Shown here one piece after another: positions 1 through 9,355 of a stretch of DNA of 64,000 bases (position 1 is its first letter; each line of letters starts with the position of its first letter). Source of the DNA: Gemmata palustris (GTDB lineage: Bacteria; Planctomycetota; Planctomycetia; Gemmatales; Gemmataceae). Below the pieces are notes generated by a model. It had not been told where the DNA came from. It saw only the letters and a program-made list of their open reading frames with translations, and made no database searches. The position numbers and the translations under genes were made by a program. The stretch is taken from positions 2,108,001 through 2,172,000 of the forward strand of contig NZ_JAGKQQ010000001.1 in the NCBI RefSeq assembly GCF_017939745.1, written 5' to 3'.

Positions 1-865
1 AAATGTCCATCACCTCGGACGCCGAGAGCTGCATCCGGAACGCGAGTTCGTACTGCGCGATGCGCGTCCGCGTTTCGGGATGGCCGAGTTCTTTTTCTTG
101 CAACTCGTTGAGGTCTTTCATCGCGTCGAGGCCGAGCCGGCGCGTGTCGCGGTCGAGGCCGGGCGGGTCGCTGAGGTACAGGACTGGCTCGCCCTTGCTG
201 CGGCACTGCACGCCCTGAAACACGCTCGGCAGGAACCCGCTCCCCCAACAGCCCTGCCCGCCGCTCGGCTGCACGCCGTTGGAGATCAGCACGACGAAGC
301 CGGGCAGGTTCTCGCTCTCGTTGCCGAGGCCGTAACACGTCCACGCGCCGAGGCTGGGCCGCCCCTGCCGCGCAAAGCCGGTATAGAGCAACAGTTCCGC
401 GGGGGCGTGGTTGAACTCGTCCGTCTTCATCGAGCGGATCACGGTCACGTCGTCCGCGACCTCGTGCAGCGGCTTGATCGCGTCCGACATCCAGACCCCG
501 GCCTTGCCGTGCTGGTTGAACGGCTGCCGCGTGCCGAGGAGCTTGGGCACGCCCGCCGTGAACGCGAACCGCTTGCCCTTCAGGTACTCGTCTGGGCAGT
601 TCTGACCGTCGTGCTTCTGGAGTTCCGGCTTGTAATCGAAGATGTCCAGGTGCGGCGGCGCGCCCGACATGTGCAGGTAAATGACCCGCTTCGCCGTGCC
701 CGGGAAGTGCGGCTTCTTCGGCGCGAGCGGGTTCTCGATCTTCGGCCCATCGGCGCGGGCGCCCCCCATCAGCGACGACAGCGCGAGCCCCCCTAAACCC
801 ATCGAGGAGGTTTGCAGGAAGTTCCGGCGAGTAACGGCCTGAAGGCGTTCGAGTGCGGGGTGCAT
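1..865 (-). CDS. DUF1501 domain protein, Tat-exported (3' end cut by window)
   Basis: The gene reads leftward from the ATG at 865 and runs off the left edge, so only the N-terminal 288 or so residues are visible. The N-terminus carries a twin-arginine motif (RRNFLQ) followed by a Gly/Leu/Ser-rich hydrophobic stretch ending near ARA, so Tat export is likely. It then shows the stretch VIYLHMSGAPPHLDIFDYK, typical of DUF1501, a family with an alkaline-phosphatase/sulfatase-like fold whose reaction is not established. It lies 70 bp downstream of the DUF1549/DUF1553 gene on the same strand, the standard two-gene planctomycete arrangement; the 55002 gene is its paralogue. The pair presumably acts together in the cell envelope. 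The family call is firm and the function unknown. Confidence 0.9.
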   Translation of the reverse strand, partial: MHPALERLQAVTRRNFLQTSSMGLGGLALSSLMGGARADGPKIENPLAPKKPHFPGTAKRVIYLHMSGAPPHLDIFDYKPELQKHDGQNCPDEYLKGKRFAFTAGVPKLLGTRQPFNQHGKAGVWMSDAIKPLHEVADDVTVIRSMKTDEFNHAPAELLLYTGFARQGRPSLGAWTCYGLGNESENLPGFVVLISNGVQPSGGQGCWGSGFLPSVFQGVQCRSKGEPVLYLSDPPGLDRDTRRLGLDAMKDLNELQEKELGHPETRTRIAQYELAFRMQLSASEVMDI

Positions 866-935
866 GCGTCCCGTCCTGATATTCAGAAACTTGGTGGGCA
901 CGAAGTATCCGGGAGCGAGGCCCGGAGCACCGACA

Positions 936-3290
936 TCAGCGTTTCATCAGCATTTCGTCGAGGTTCATGACGACGTTGACGACCACGGTCCACGCCGCGG
1001 CGTCGGTCACCCCCACGCCCTTCGGGAGCGGGCCGAGCGGGTTCGTCGCGAACTGCGTCGCCTTCGCCGCGTCCTTCGCGAACTTCGCCTCGGCCGCTTC
1101 GTAGAGCGTCACGAGGCGCTCGACTTCGGCCTCGCTCGGTGCTCGAACGAGACACGCCCGGAACGCGAACGCGGCCTTCTCCGCGGTAGTCTTCCCGCCC
1201 TTCTCAATGGTTCGGCGCGCGAGTGCTTGTGCGGCTTCCGTATACACCGGGTCGTTCATCAGCACGAGGGCCTGGAGCGGCGTGTTCGTGCGCGCCCGGC
1301 GCACGATGCAGATGTCGCGGTTGGGCGCGTCGAACGTGGACATCGAGGGGTACGGGTTCGATCGGCGCCACTGCGTGTAAAGCCCGCGCCGGTACTTGTC
1401 CTCGCCCGTACTCGTCTGCCAGTCGATCGAGCCACCGAACGCGGCCGTCACGCCGAGGTTCGGTTGCTGCGGTCGGACCGAGGGACCGAGCGTTTTGGCA
1501 CTGAGCAGCCCGGCCGCGAAGAGCGCCTGGTCGCGGATCATTTCGGCCGAGAGCCGGACGCGCGGCCCACGCGCGAGCAGCCGGTTTTCGGGGTCGCGCT
1601 CGAACAACTCGGGCGACACCTTCGCCGACTGGCGGTACGCGGTGGACATCACAATGAGTTTGAGGAACTGCTTCACGTCCCACTTCTGAGCGACCAGTTC
1701 CGTCGCGAGCCAGTCGAGCAGTTCCGGGTGACTCGGCTGCTCGCCCTGTGCGCCGAACTCTTCGCTCGTGCGGACGATCCCGGTGCCGAAGATTTGCTCC
1801 CAGAACTTATTGGCGATCACGCGAGCGGTCAGCGGGTTCTCGGCACTCACGAGCCACTTCGCGAACTCCAGGCGCGTGCGCGGCGCTTTCTCGGGAAGCG
1901 CGTGAAGTGCGGCCGGCGTACCCTCCGTCACCTCGTCGCCCAGATCCATGAAGTTCCCGCGGAACTGCAACTTCGTCTTCCGGCGTGCTGTGCCGGTCAG
2001 TTCCTTCATGACCGGCACGGTCGTGAGCGGCTTCACCGCGGCGAGGTCATTCTTCAGCGCCACGAGTTTGTCGCGCTCGGGCTTCATCTCGTCGGGCTTT
2101 TTGCCCTTCAGCGCCGCGTCGAGGTCCGCGACTTGTTTTTCGAGTGCGGACTTCTTGGCGAGTAACTCATCGGTCCAGAACGGCAGGATGGGGGTTTCGT
2201 CCACCCGGTCCGCGTCCTCGGTGTTGTTGAAGAACGCGAGCGACCGAAAGTACTCGATCTGCGTAATGGGGTCGTACTTGTGCGTGTGGCACTGCGCGCA
2301 CGCCATTGATGTGCCCATCCACACCATGAACGTCGTGTTCACCCGGTCCACCACCGCGGCGTTGCGGAACTCCTCGTCGCTCGTCCCGCCCTCGTTGTTG
2401 GTCATCGTGTTCCGGTGGAACGCGGTCGCGACCAGTTGCTCCGTCGTGGGGTTCGGGAGCATGTCCCCCGCGATCTGCTCGACCGTGAACTGATCGAACG
2501 GCTTGTTCGCGTTGAAGCTCTGAATCACGTAATCGCGGTACTTCCAGATGGTGCGCAGTGGGTCGTCGGCGTACCCGGCGGAGTCCGCGTAGCGGGCGAG
2601 GTCGAGCCACATCCGCCCCCAGTGCTCCCCGAACGCGGGCTTCGCGAGCTGCTTATCAACGAACTTCTCGTAGGCGCGGGGCGTTTTGTCGCTCACGAAC
2701 GCTTCGACTTCTTCGGCCGAAGGCGGCAGCCCCGTCAAATCGAGTGCGACGCGACGGGCGAGGGTGTACCGGTCCGCTTCGGGCATCGGCGACAGTTTCT
2801 CGGCCTGGAGCCGCGCGAAGAGAAAATTGTCGATCGCGTTGGTCGTCGGGAACTTGGTCTTCGGCGCGTCCGGGCGCACGGGCTTCGCGTAGGCCCAGTG
2901 CTGCGAATACGTTGCGCCGTCCTTCACCCATTGTTTGAGGATCTCCACCTCGCGCGGCGTCAGCTTCTTACCGGTCTTGGCCGGCGGCATGACGCTGGCG
3001 TCGTCCGGACTGGCTGTGAGCCGGGTAATCAGTTCGCTCGCGTCCGGCTTACCGGGTACAACGGCTGCGGCAACGGCCCCTTCACGGGTGTCGAGGCGCA
3101 GTTTCGCTTTGCGCACTTTCTCGTCGGGACCGTGGCACGCGAAGCAGTGGTTCGACAGAATGGGCCGCACGTCGCGGCTGAAATCGATCTTGGCGGGCAC
3201 GGGTTGCGCGCCCGCACGGGCCGAAAACAGTGCGAGTACGGCGAGTGACAAACCGAGCGGGCCGCTGTGGAGACGCACGGGCACCCTCAA
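936..3290 (-). CDS. PSCyt1/DUF1549/DUF1553 cytochrome-like protein
   Basis: This 784-residue protein has an N-terminal signal peptide (about residues 1-28, ending ARAGA). A planctomycete cytochrome C domain follows with the heme-type motif CFACH near residue 49. The DUF1549 domain spans roughly residues 150-360 and holds a second motif, CAQCH. A helical linker (about 370-440) precedes the C-terminal DUF1553 domain (about 470-730). It is expected to be exported and could bind c-type heme. These proteins are hugely expanded in planctomycetes; their reaction is not known. The downstream gene 70 bp away encodes the DUF1501 partner. Unlike the 52644 paralogue, no Ig-like BIG2 domain is seen between the cytochrome and DUF1549 parts. 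Confidence 0.93.
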   Translation of the reverse strand: MRVPVRLHSGPLGLSLAVLALFSARAGAQPVPAKIDFSRDVRPILSNHCFACHGPDEKVRKAKLRLDTREGAVAAAVVPGKPDASELITRLTASPDDASVMPPAKTGKKLTPREVEILKQWVKDGATYSQHWAYAKPVRPDAPKTKFPTTNAIDNFLFARLQAEKLSPMPEADRYTLARRVALDLTGLPPSAEEVEAFVSDKTPRAYEKFVDKQLAKPAFGEHWGRMWLDLARYADSAGYADDPLRTIWKYRDYVIQSFNANKPFDQFTVEQIAGDMLPNPTTEQLVATAFHRNTMTNNEGGTSDEEFRNAAVVDRVNTTFMVWMGTSMACAQCHTHKYDPITQIEYFRSLAFFNNTEDADRVDETPILPFWTDELLAKKSALEKQVADLDAALKGKKPDEMKPERDKLVALKNDLAAVKPLTTVPVMKELTGTARRKTKLQFRGNFMDLGDEVTEGTPAALHALPEKAPRTRLEFAKWLVSAENPLTARVIANKFWEQIFGTGIVRTSEEFGAQGEQPSHPELLDWLATELVAQKWDVKQFLKLIVMSTAYRQSAKVSPELFERDPENRLLARGPRVRLSAEMIRDQALFAAGLLSAKTLGPSVRPQQPNLGVTAAFGGSIDWQTSTGEDKYRRGLYTQWRRSNPYPSMSTFDAPNRDICIVRRARTNTPLQALVLMNDPVYTEAAQALARRTIEKGGKTTAEKAAFAFRACLVRAPSEAEVERLVTLYEAAEAKFAKDAAKATQFATNPLGPLPKGVGVTDAAAWTVVVNVVMNLDEMLMKR

Positions 3291-3397
3291 AGAGAGTAAC
3301 GTGGCTGGAACGGACCCGGGAAGGTCCGTCGGTAGGCAGTGGCGTCAGTGTACTCGACGGGAGCGCACGAGGGGAGAAAAAACGGCGATCCGAATCA

Positions 3398-4735
3398 TCA
3401 AGATTGCGACGACGGGCTCGGGGTCCAGCTCGGGCGGAACGACTCTTCTTTGTGGCGCGCCTTGTGGAACGCTTCGGCGAGGAACAGCAGTGACGCGCAC
3501 CGGGCGCGGAACGCGGCGGCGGAGTCGCTCTGGCCCGCCGCGACTTTGGCCGCCTCCGCGAGCTTCGCGTGGGCGTCCAAATCGACCGGAATCCCCTGAG
3601 CGCGCATGCTCTCCAGGAGGGACGCTTCCGCTCGCGCGAAGCGCTCCGCGAGTTCCTGCGTCGCGCGGCAATCGTACTTTTTGTAGACGTTCAGCTCGCG
3701 CGGCGCGGTGTCCGCAGCGATCTCGACCGCGCTGACCGGTTCCTCTTTCTGGGTGTGCTGGAACAGGCCGAACAGTCCGGCGAGGATCAGCCCCGCGGCG
3801 AGCATGAAGAGGATCGTCGCGCCGGGCACGGCCCCGACCTGCATCAGCAGCGAGAGCAGCGCGAGGACGACGCCCCCGCCGAGGACCGTGAAGGCCCACG
3901 GCACCCGCTTGCTCCACGCCGCCCACAGCCGGGCGAAAATACCGGTTTTGGCGGCCTTCGTGCCGGCGTCCTTCTCGTGCCCGTCGGGGACCTGAACGAT
4001 CATCACGGTGATGTTGTCCGGTCCGCCGCGCAGGTTCGCGAGTTGAACCAGGAACCGGGCCGCGTCGTCGGGCTTCATCGCGGTCACGACCGCGCCGACC
4101 TCCTGGGGCGTGACCACCCCCGTGAGGCCGTCACTGCAGAGGAGGAAGGCGTCCCCGGGTTCGACCGGGTGCGGCCCCTCGATGTCGACCTCGACTTCCG
4201 GGTCCGGGCCGAGCGAGCGGATGATGACGTTCTTTTTGAAGTCCCCGAGCTCGTCGGGGTCCACGCCCTGGCGCCGGGCGATCTCCCACACCCAGGAGTG
4301 GTCGAACGTGAGCTGCTCCGCCTGCCCCTTCCGGATACGGTACGCGCGACTGTCGCCGACGTGCCCGACCCACGCCCCTTCGGGCCGGATCACGAGCGCG
4401 GTGCTCGTGGTGCCGAGCCCGCGGAACTCCGGGTTCTGCTGGCCGATCGCGTAGATCCCGGCGTTCGCTTCCTGGAAGGCGCGCCGGATCGCGGGAATGA
4501 TCCCGTCGCGTGCGTGCTTGGAATAAAGGAAGGGAATGTCGCGGGCGGCCTTCGCGCTGGCCTTTTCGCCCACCGCGTGACCGCCCATGCCGTCGGCGAC
4601 GACGAAAACGTGCCCCTGCGCCGCGAACCCGGCCGCGTCCACGGCGGGTTGCGCGGCACACGCGTCCTGGTTGTGGCTGCGCTTCACGCCCACATCGGTC
4701 AGGGCGGCGAATCGCACCGGTTCAAACGCCGACAC
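3398..4735 (-). CDS. PP2C-family Ser/Thr phosphatase with C-terminal membrane segments
   Basis: This 445-residue protein begins with a full PP2C/Stp1-type catalytic domain (residues 5-250). Metal-binding motifs are visible in order: RSHNQD, VADGMGGH, GDSRAY, CSDGLT and GGPDNIT. It would dephosphorylate Ser/Thr residues and counter the Hanks-type kinases common in planctomycetes. After the domain two hydrophobic segments (about 278-325) suggest membrane anchoring, followed by a cytosolic or periplasmic helical tail of about 110 residues with no recognised domain. The start is a GTG with the purine-rich GAGGTGAT upstream. No kinase gene is adjacent. The tail is unlike minimal Stp1 enzymes (about 240-250 residues). 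Confidence 0.92.
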   Translation of the reverse strand: MSAFEPVRFAALTDVGVKRSHNQDACAAQPAVDAAGFAAQGHVFVVADGMGGHAVGEKASAKAARDIPFLYSKHARDGIIPAIRRAFQEANAGIYAIGQQNPEFRGLGTTSTALVIRPEGAWVGHVGDSRAYRIRKGQAEQLTFDHSWVWEIARRQGVDPDELGDFKKNVIIRSLGPDPEVEVDIEGPHPVEPGDAFLLCSDGLTGVVTPQEVGAVVTAMKPDDAARFLVQLANLRGGPDNITVMIVQVPDGHEKDAGTKAAKTGIFARLWAAWSKRVPWAFTVLGGGVVLALLSLLMQVGAVPGATILFMLAAGLILAGLFGLFQHTQKEEPVSAVEIAADTAPRELNVYKKYDCRATQELAERFARAEASLLESMRAQGIPVDLDAHAKLAEAAKVAAGQSDSAAAFRARCASLLFLAEAFHKARHKEESFRPSWTPSPSSQS

Positions 4736-4911
4736 GGATCACCTCATAACTCGTCTTCAACTATCCTACGCCATCGGCGCGCACAATGCTGCCGCACCAG
4801 CGGAAATAACTGTCGAGTGGGCGAGGGCGGGTGGCGTTGACCGGTGCGCCCGTCCCTGGTATGCGGGCGCCTCATTAAATGCAACACCGTTAGTGCCGCA
4901 GGGGAACCGGG

Positions 4912-5430
4912 ATGACGACGGGGCGAACCGTGCGACTGGCGGCGGTGCTGGCCGGGCTGACCGCCGCGGGGTGCGTGGACCGCCGGTTCGTGATCGAATC
5001 GAACGTGCCCAACGCCCAAGTATACATCGACAACAAGTCGATCGGGGCGGCCCCCGCCCACGCCCCCTACGAGTACTACGGCTACTACACGATCAAAGTC
5101 GTTCAACCCGGTTACGAGACGATCGAGGAGCGCGTCCACGTCCGGGCGCCGTGGTACGCCTACCCGCCGATCGACTTCCTCGCCGAGGTCGTCTGGCCGT
5201 TCCACATCCGCGACACGCGCCGCTACTACTTCAAACTCACCGAAGCGACCCAGGCGCGCGGGGACGACATTCTGATGAAGGCCGAGGAGCTCCGGCAGCG
5301 GGGTATGACGCTCCCACAAGCCGAGCGCCCCGCCGAACCCCGGCCCCCGAAGCCCAAGCCGGCGGCGCTCCCACCGGGTGCGCCCGTGCCGGACGCGGTC
5401 CCGAGTGTCGTGCCGAGCGTCACCCCTTAA
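4912..5430 (+). CDS. PEGA-domain lipoprotein
   Basis: This 172-residue protein has a short basic N-terminus, a hydrophobic stretch and a lipobox (TAAGC, Cys at about residue 21), so it should be a lipid-anchored envelope protein. Residues 27-70 form a PEGA-type domain: NVPNAQVYIDNKSIGAAP, then a conserved Tyr/Gly-rich loop and VQPGYETIEERV. The C-terminus is rich in Pro, Ala and Lys. PEGA domains are small surface-layer-like beta folds of uncertain role. It is divergent from the phosphatase gene and converges with the 5456-6862 gene 26 bp away, so there is little room for a separate terminator. Confidence 0.82.
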   Translation: MTTGRTVRLAAVLAGLTAAGCVDRRFVIESNVPNAQVYIDNKSIGAAPAHAPYEYYGYYTIKVVQPGYETIEERVHVRAPWYAYPPIDFLAEVVWPFHIRDTRRYYFKLTEATQARGDDILMKAEELRQRGMTLPQAERPAEPRPPKPKPAALPPGAPVPDAVPSVVPSVTP

Positions 5431-5455
5431 AGCCAGCGACCCGCCCCGCGAAACG

Positions 5456-6862
5456 TTACCGCAGGGTGGACGCGATCTGGATGAACCGCGCCTCGAACAC
5501 CCCGCGCTTCGCCAGCTCGCACCAGCAGTGAACGACGACGATCTTCTCGCCGATGCGCGCCGCCGACACCACGAGAAGGCGCGATTCCGACGAGGCGACC
5601 ACGACCTTGGGGTCGGCCGGGTCCACCACTTTACTTTCAAACCGAACGACCGGCGTCTCCCCCTTCGGTAACGGGTCGCCCTCGGGGTCACCCGTGCGCT
5701 CGGTAAAAGTCGGCGCGGGGAGCTCGTCGTTCGCGGTCTTCACGTGATTCGCCCAGCGCGCTTTCACGAAGTCGCGTGCCCGGTCGAGCGGTTCCCCGGC
5801 GCCATCAAGGATGTAAACTTGTAGCTCGGCATCGTCCGTGAGGGCTTTGCGGTCGGCGCGCGGGGCGTGGCTGATCCGCAACCACCGGTCCAGTTCCGGG
5901 GTCGTTTGCTTCGGGGTTTCGATCGGCTCTTCTTTCCAGATGTCCTCGGCATCGGTGAAAACGTAGGGCACCGTACCGCCCTTGTAATCGACCTCTTTCG
6001 CGACCGTCTCGCGCCAGTCGTTACGAAGATCGAGCAGTTTGAACTTACCACGGAACGCCTTGAACTCGTCCTTCAGGCCCTCGAAATCATTTTCCCCGCA
6101 CCACCCCACCCAAAAGTACGCGATCCCCTTACTTGTGGCGGTGTAGGCTTCGCCCTGCCAAACCAGATCGTCACTCTTCGCGCGGAACCGGAACCCGTGA
6201 TCCGGCGAGATCTTTTGACCGAGCCAGGACGTTTCGGGCACCGGCTCCTTCGCGTACTCGCTGAACAACTGCTTCTTGAGAGGCACTTCCAGATCGCGCT
6301 TCATTTCGCTGGAGCGCGGGGCGCGCCCCTTCGCGTACTCGGTCGAGCCGAAGATGACGTAGGCCTCGGGGCTCTCGCGCTTGAACCCGTAGACGAAGGG
6401 CGAGCGCACCCGCAACCGCGTCGCGTCGTCCTGTGCCCACCCCGTCGGGAGCGGGTCGATGCTCACGTTCCGGTCCTTGTCCACCAGTGTCGTGCCACCG
6501 GAGGATGTGGAACTGGTGCTCCCGCCGCGGTTGAGGATCTTGAAAATGATCGCGATGGAGGTGCCGGCCATCAGTACGGCCGCGATACCCGCGAGGATGA
6601 ACACCTGGTACCCGCCGGTCTTTCGCCCCGGGAGCGGTTCGTCCGGGTCGCGCTCCTCGAGCGCAGCGCGTCGCACGACCTCGAAGTCCGGCTCCAGAGG
6701 TGGGGCGGCGGGGGCCGGCGGGCGCACGGGGGCAACCGGAGGGGCACCGAGCGTGAACTGCATGGTGCAGCGCGGACAACTGAGCACCACACCCTTCGGC
6801 ACCTGCGCCGGGTCGAACGTGTACGGACAACTCGGGTTCGGACACTTCAGCATGGTGCTCAT
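5456..6862 (-). CDS. Zinc-ribbon, single-pass membrane protein of unknown function
   Basis: This 468-residue protein starts with a MJ0042-like zinc ribbon: Cys pairs in CPNPSC and CPRC within the first 40 residues. A Pro/Ala-rich linker follows, then one transmembrane segment at about residues 90-112 (VFILAGIAAVLMAGTSIAII). The rest (about 130-468) is predicted outside the membrane and matches no family I recognise; it resembles the large N-terminal zinc-ribbon proteins common in Gemmataceae. The topology places the ribbon in the cytoplasm, suggesting a sensor or scaffold, which is inference. The gene stands alone on its strand. Confidence 0.78.
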   Translation of the reverse strand: MSTMLKCPNPSCPYTFDPAQVPKGVVLSCPRCTMQFTLGAPPVAPVRPPAPAAPPLEPDFEVVRRAALEERDPDEPLPGRKTGGYQVFILAGIAAVLMAGTSIAIIFKILNRGGSTSSTSSGGTTLVDKDRNVSIDPLPTGWAQDDATRLRVRSPFVYGFKRESPEAYVIFGSTEYAKGRAPRSSEMKRDLEVPLKKQLFSEYAKEPVPETSWLGQKISPDHGFRFRAKSDDLVWQGEAYTATSKGIAYFWVGWCGENDFEGLKDEFKAFRGKFKLLDLRNDWRETVAKEVDYKGGTVPYVFTDAEDIWKEEPIETPKQTTPELDRWLRISHAPRADRKALTDDAELQVYILDGAGEPLDRARDFVKARWANHVKTANDELPAPTFTERTGDPEGDPLPKGETPVVRFESKVVDPADPKVVVASSESRLLVVSAARIGEKIVVVHCWCELAKRGVFEARFIQIASTLR

Positions 6863-7146
6863 CGGGGGTCCGATTCTGGTGCGGGTCCGTTCGCCGCGCG
6901 ACCAATCTCATTAGTGTACCGTCACCGGCGCGGGCGCGGGCACCGGTTTTTCAGGACTTCTCGTCAGTGAGAGCTTGTGTTGTGATCCGTGGCACAAGCC
7001 TCTGACCTGTGGAACGCTACACAGGCCAGACGCCTGCACTACATAATTAAGGCCCAAACGCATCGCTCCAACTGGGCGCCACGACCACAAACCTGTCACA
7101 CCTTCCGCGCACAGTTAAGGGCGCGGCTCGTTACAAAGAACCCGGA
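6863..7146. other. Intergenic region with decayed repeats
   Basis: This 284 bp gap has no credible gene. It contains an imperfect inverted repeat (6989-7011 with 7019-7041, about 17 of 23 matched) that looks like an old copy of the GTGGCACAGGCCTCTGG element at 11179-11234. A solitary GCGCGGCTCGTTACAA piece near 7116-7133 matches the arm of the larger element at 15798-15823. Confidence 0.6.
6989..7041. repeat. Degenerate inverted-repeat element (type B)
   Basis: The arms GTGGCACAAGCCTCTGACC and its imperfect complement near 7019-7041 match about 17 of 23 positions. The sequence clearly resembles the better preserved copy between kdpC and kdpB at 11179-11234. Confidence 0.6.
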
Positions 7147-8400
7147 TCAGCTTTCTGTCGGCTCCTCGACCTCCTCGTCGTCCAGTAGTTCGTCGTCTTC
7201 CGGTTCCAGTTCGACCAATTCCAGTGGCTCCGCGGCATTCGGGTTCGCGACACGAATCGCGGTGTCCCCGGACAGGATCGCGAGCAGTTCCGGGAGCACC
7301 GCCTTCGCGCGCCACCCGCGGCACAGCGCGACATCGGGCAGCGGTTCGCCGGCGGCCCGATGTCGCACGATCGCCTTCAGGTCCGAACCCGACGACACGA
7401 GGTTCGCGGCCAGGCGGTTCCGCCCCGCGAAGTCGGCAAGGACCACGTTCAGGAGGTTGCCGAGCAGCACGATGTTCGAGGTATCGTTGTCGCGGGCCTC
7501 CGGCTCGGGGCACTGGTCGGGCGGCAACGCCTTCGCGCGCTTGATCGCGTCGATAATGGCCTCCTCCTGCCCGCGCGGGAGCCCGCGGACCGCGTGCAGC
7601 TCTTCGGCTTTTGTGGGCGCGCGGCGCGCGATTTCAATGAGCAAATCGTCGCGCATCAGGAACCGCGGGGGGCGATTGAGTTTCTCCGCGAACTTATCGC
7701 GCCAGCCGTAAACTTCGCGCGCGACGGCAAGTGCGCGCCGGTCTAATGCGCCGATACCCTTGATTTTCCGCCACCTTTCGACGGTCACGTCGTCCGCGAC
7801 CGCTTTCCGCACCGCGGTGGCGAATTCTTCCTGTGCCCACTCAAGTCTCTTGTACCGCTTCAACCGCTCCGTGAGTTTGCGGTGCGCGGGGAGCAGGTAG
7901 CGCACATCGTCGTAGGCGTACCGCACCTGGGCCGGCGTGAGCGGGCGCTTGCGCCAGTCGGTGAGCGTCTCGCCCTTCTGCATCCGCTGGTGCAGCAGGT
8001 CGTGAACGAGCCCCGCGTACCCGATCGGGTACGTCATCCCGACGAGGCCCGCGGCGATTTGCACGTCGAACACGTTCGGCGGCGCGCTACCCGCTTGAAA
8101 GTAGCACATGCGCACGTCCTCGCGCCCCGCGTGGACGATCACGGTGCGGTCGGGGTCGAGCAGGATCTGCCAGAACTCGTCGAGCGGGCCGCACTCGTAG
8201 GGGTCGATGACGAAGAGCTGCTCGGCGGTCGCGACCTGGACCAAGCACAGTTCCGGGCGGTACGCATCTTCCCCCACGAACTCGGTGTCGAAACCGACGA
8301 GCGGCGCGCCCGCGAGGTGCGCGAGGCACGCGGTCAGTTGGGCCGGGTGCGTGACGAGTTGTTCCGGCAGGGCGGGCCGTTTGGCCGGGCGGCGGGGCAT
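7147..8400 (-). CDS. rnd: Ribonuclease D family 3'-5' exonuclease
   Basis: This 417-residue protein trims RNA 3' ends (RNase D is best known for tRNA maturation). The DEDDy exonuclease domain (about residues 10-190) shows VGFDTEF (first Asp and Glu), HAGREDVRM (second Asp) and YAYDDVRYLLP (final Tyr and Asp). An HRDC-type helical domain follows at about 215-300, then a third helical region as in E. coli RNase D (375 residues). The last 25 residues are strongly acidic (repeated Glu/Asp) and unlike the rest. The gene is monocistronic; 8401-8583 separates it from the divergent 8584 gene. Confidence 0.92.
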   Translation of the reverse strand: MPRRPAKRPALPEQLVTHPAQLTACLAHLAGAPLVGFDTEFVGEDAYRPELCLVQVATAEQLFVIDPYECGPLDEFWQILLDPDRTVIVHAGREDVRMCYFQAGSAPPNVFDVQIAAGLVGMTYPIGYAGLVHDLLHQRMQKGETLTDWRKRPLTPAQVRYAYDDVRYLLPAHRKLTERLKRYKRLEWAQEEFATAVRKAVADDVTVERWRKIKGIGALDRRALAVAREVYGWRDKFAEKLNRPPRFLMRDDLLIEIARRAPTKAEELHAVRGLPRGQEEAIIDAIKRAKALPPDQCPEPEARDNDTSNIVLLGNLLNVVLADFAGRNRLAANLVSSGSDLKAIVRHRAAGEPLPDVALCRGWRAKAVLPELLAILSGDTAIRVANPNAAEPLELVELEPEDDELLDDEEVEEPTES

Positions 8401-8583
8401 TGGAACGAGCCTGAGTTTCGAGGATGATACGCGCCCATCGTGGCGCAGGGGGCGCTACGCGGTCAAGCGCGAGTGTCGCCGGGGGACGAGTTTCCCTCCC
8501 CGCGAACACCTTCTGTTGGCATATTCCGGGAACGCGAACTTCCCAGACGGTAGAATCGGGTTAGCCCGCGCGCGGAGGTCCAA

Positions 8584-8847
8584 ATGCTCGACGAGTTGCT
8601 CGAACAGAAGGTCGTGATCGATCTCGTGAGCCCCTACGTGTGCCTCGGGCGCCTGGTGCGGTTCGACGAGCACTTCCTGGAGCTGAAGAACGCGGACCTG
8701 CACGACCTCCGCGACACCGAAACGACGCGGGAGCTGTACGTCGCGGACTCGGTCGCCACCGGGATCAAGCGGAACCGCAAGCGCGTGCTCGTGCGCCGGA
8801 GCGAAGTGGTCGCGATCTCGAAGCTGGAAGACGTGGTGAACGAGTGA
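8584..8847 (+). CDS. Small conserved protein, possibly LSm-like fold
   Basis: This 87-residue protein has a good ribosome-binding site (GGAGGT at 8574-8579, four bases before the ATG). The sequence VSPYVCLGRLVRFDEHFLELKNAD resembles the Sm1 half of LSm proteins (a hydrophobic strand, then a Gly-containing turn, then D-H-x-x-L-x-L), and the C-terminal RKRVLVRRSEVVAI resembles a closing strand. This would make it a small beta-barrel possibly binding RNA; that is inference from pattern only. It is nine bases upstream of the next gene and probably cotranscribed with it. Confidence 0.75.
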   Translation: MLDELLEQKVVIDLVSPYVCLGRLVRFDEHFLELKNADLHDLRDTETTRELYVADSVATGIKRNRKRVLVRRSEVVAISKLEDVVNE

Positions 8848-8856
8848 GGGGCGAAC

Positions 8857-9258
8857 ATGGGCGTTGCGGTTTTTATCGTCGCCGAGCCCGCGAATCAGCG
8901 TTTCGATCTCGACGTGTCGGGTAAGGCGCTCGCGCGGTCCGGGCTTGATAGCCGCAAGCCCGGAAACGGGCTCCGCGCCCTGGACGAATTTTTCAGCACC
9001 TCGCCGGACGAGGCGGCCGCTGCGTATTCGGAATTTCTAGACGGGCCTCCGGCACCCGAAGGCGGCTTCCCACCCGAACAGTGGTTCGCAGCCGCCGACG
9101 GGCTTGCGACCGTTCGCGCACTTCTCGCGTACCTGGCCGCAAATCCGACTGATACGCGAAACACTCCGGCGGTACTCGACGATCTCCACGATTTTGAACG
9201 TATTCTGACGGTTTTGGATGCCGCGGAAGTGCGGTGGCATTTGGGCATCGACTATTGA
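8857..9258 (+). CDS. Hypothetical acidic protein
   Basis: This 133-residue protein has no signal peptide or membrane segment and is mildly acidic. I do not recognise the family. The N-terminus (MGVAVFIVAEPANQRFDLDV) is beta-like and the rest mostly helical, ending in a block (VLDDLHDFERILTVLDAAEV) typical of helical bundles. It follows the 8584 gene after a nine-base gap with the purine-rich GAGGGGCG before the ATG, so the two likely form an operon ending before the tRNA. Confidence 0.75.
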   Translation: MGVAVFIVAEPANQRFDLDVSGKALARSGLDSRKPGNGLRALDEFFSTSPDEAAAAYSEFLDGPPAPEGGFPPEQWFAAADGLATVRALLAYLAANPTDTRNTPAVLDDLHDFERILTVLDAAEVRWHLGIDY

Positions 9259-9284
9259 TCGATGGGATAAAGAGTTGTGTCAAG

Positions 9285-9355
9285 TTACCCGGCTAGGATT
9301 CGAACCTAGACGAAGAGAGCCAAAATCTCTTGTGCTACCGTTACACTACCGGGTA
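9285..9355 (-). tRNA. tRNA-Gln (anticodon TTG)
   Basis: Read leftward, the cloverleaf is complete. The acceptor is TACCCGG pairing with CCGGGTA, then D-arm GTGTAACGGTAGCAC. The anticodon stem AGAGA/TCTCT encloses loop TTTTGGC (anticodon TTG), and the T-arm is CTAGG-TTCGAAT-CCTAG. The discriminator base is A at 9285. The CCA end is not encoded (CTT follows). Confidence 0.96.

Noticed and set aside
80-796. Long rightward open frame opposite the DUF1501 gene
   Set aside because: An Arg/Pro/Ala-rich antisense shadow caused by high GC; the leftward frame has the DUF1501 motifs and a Tat signal.
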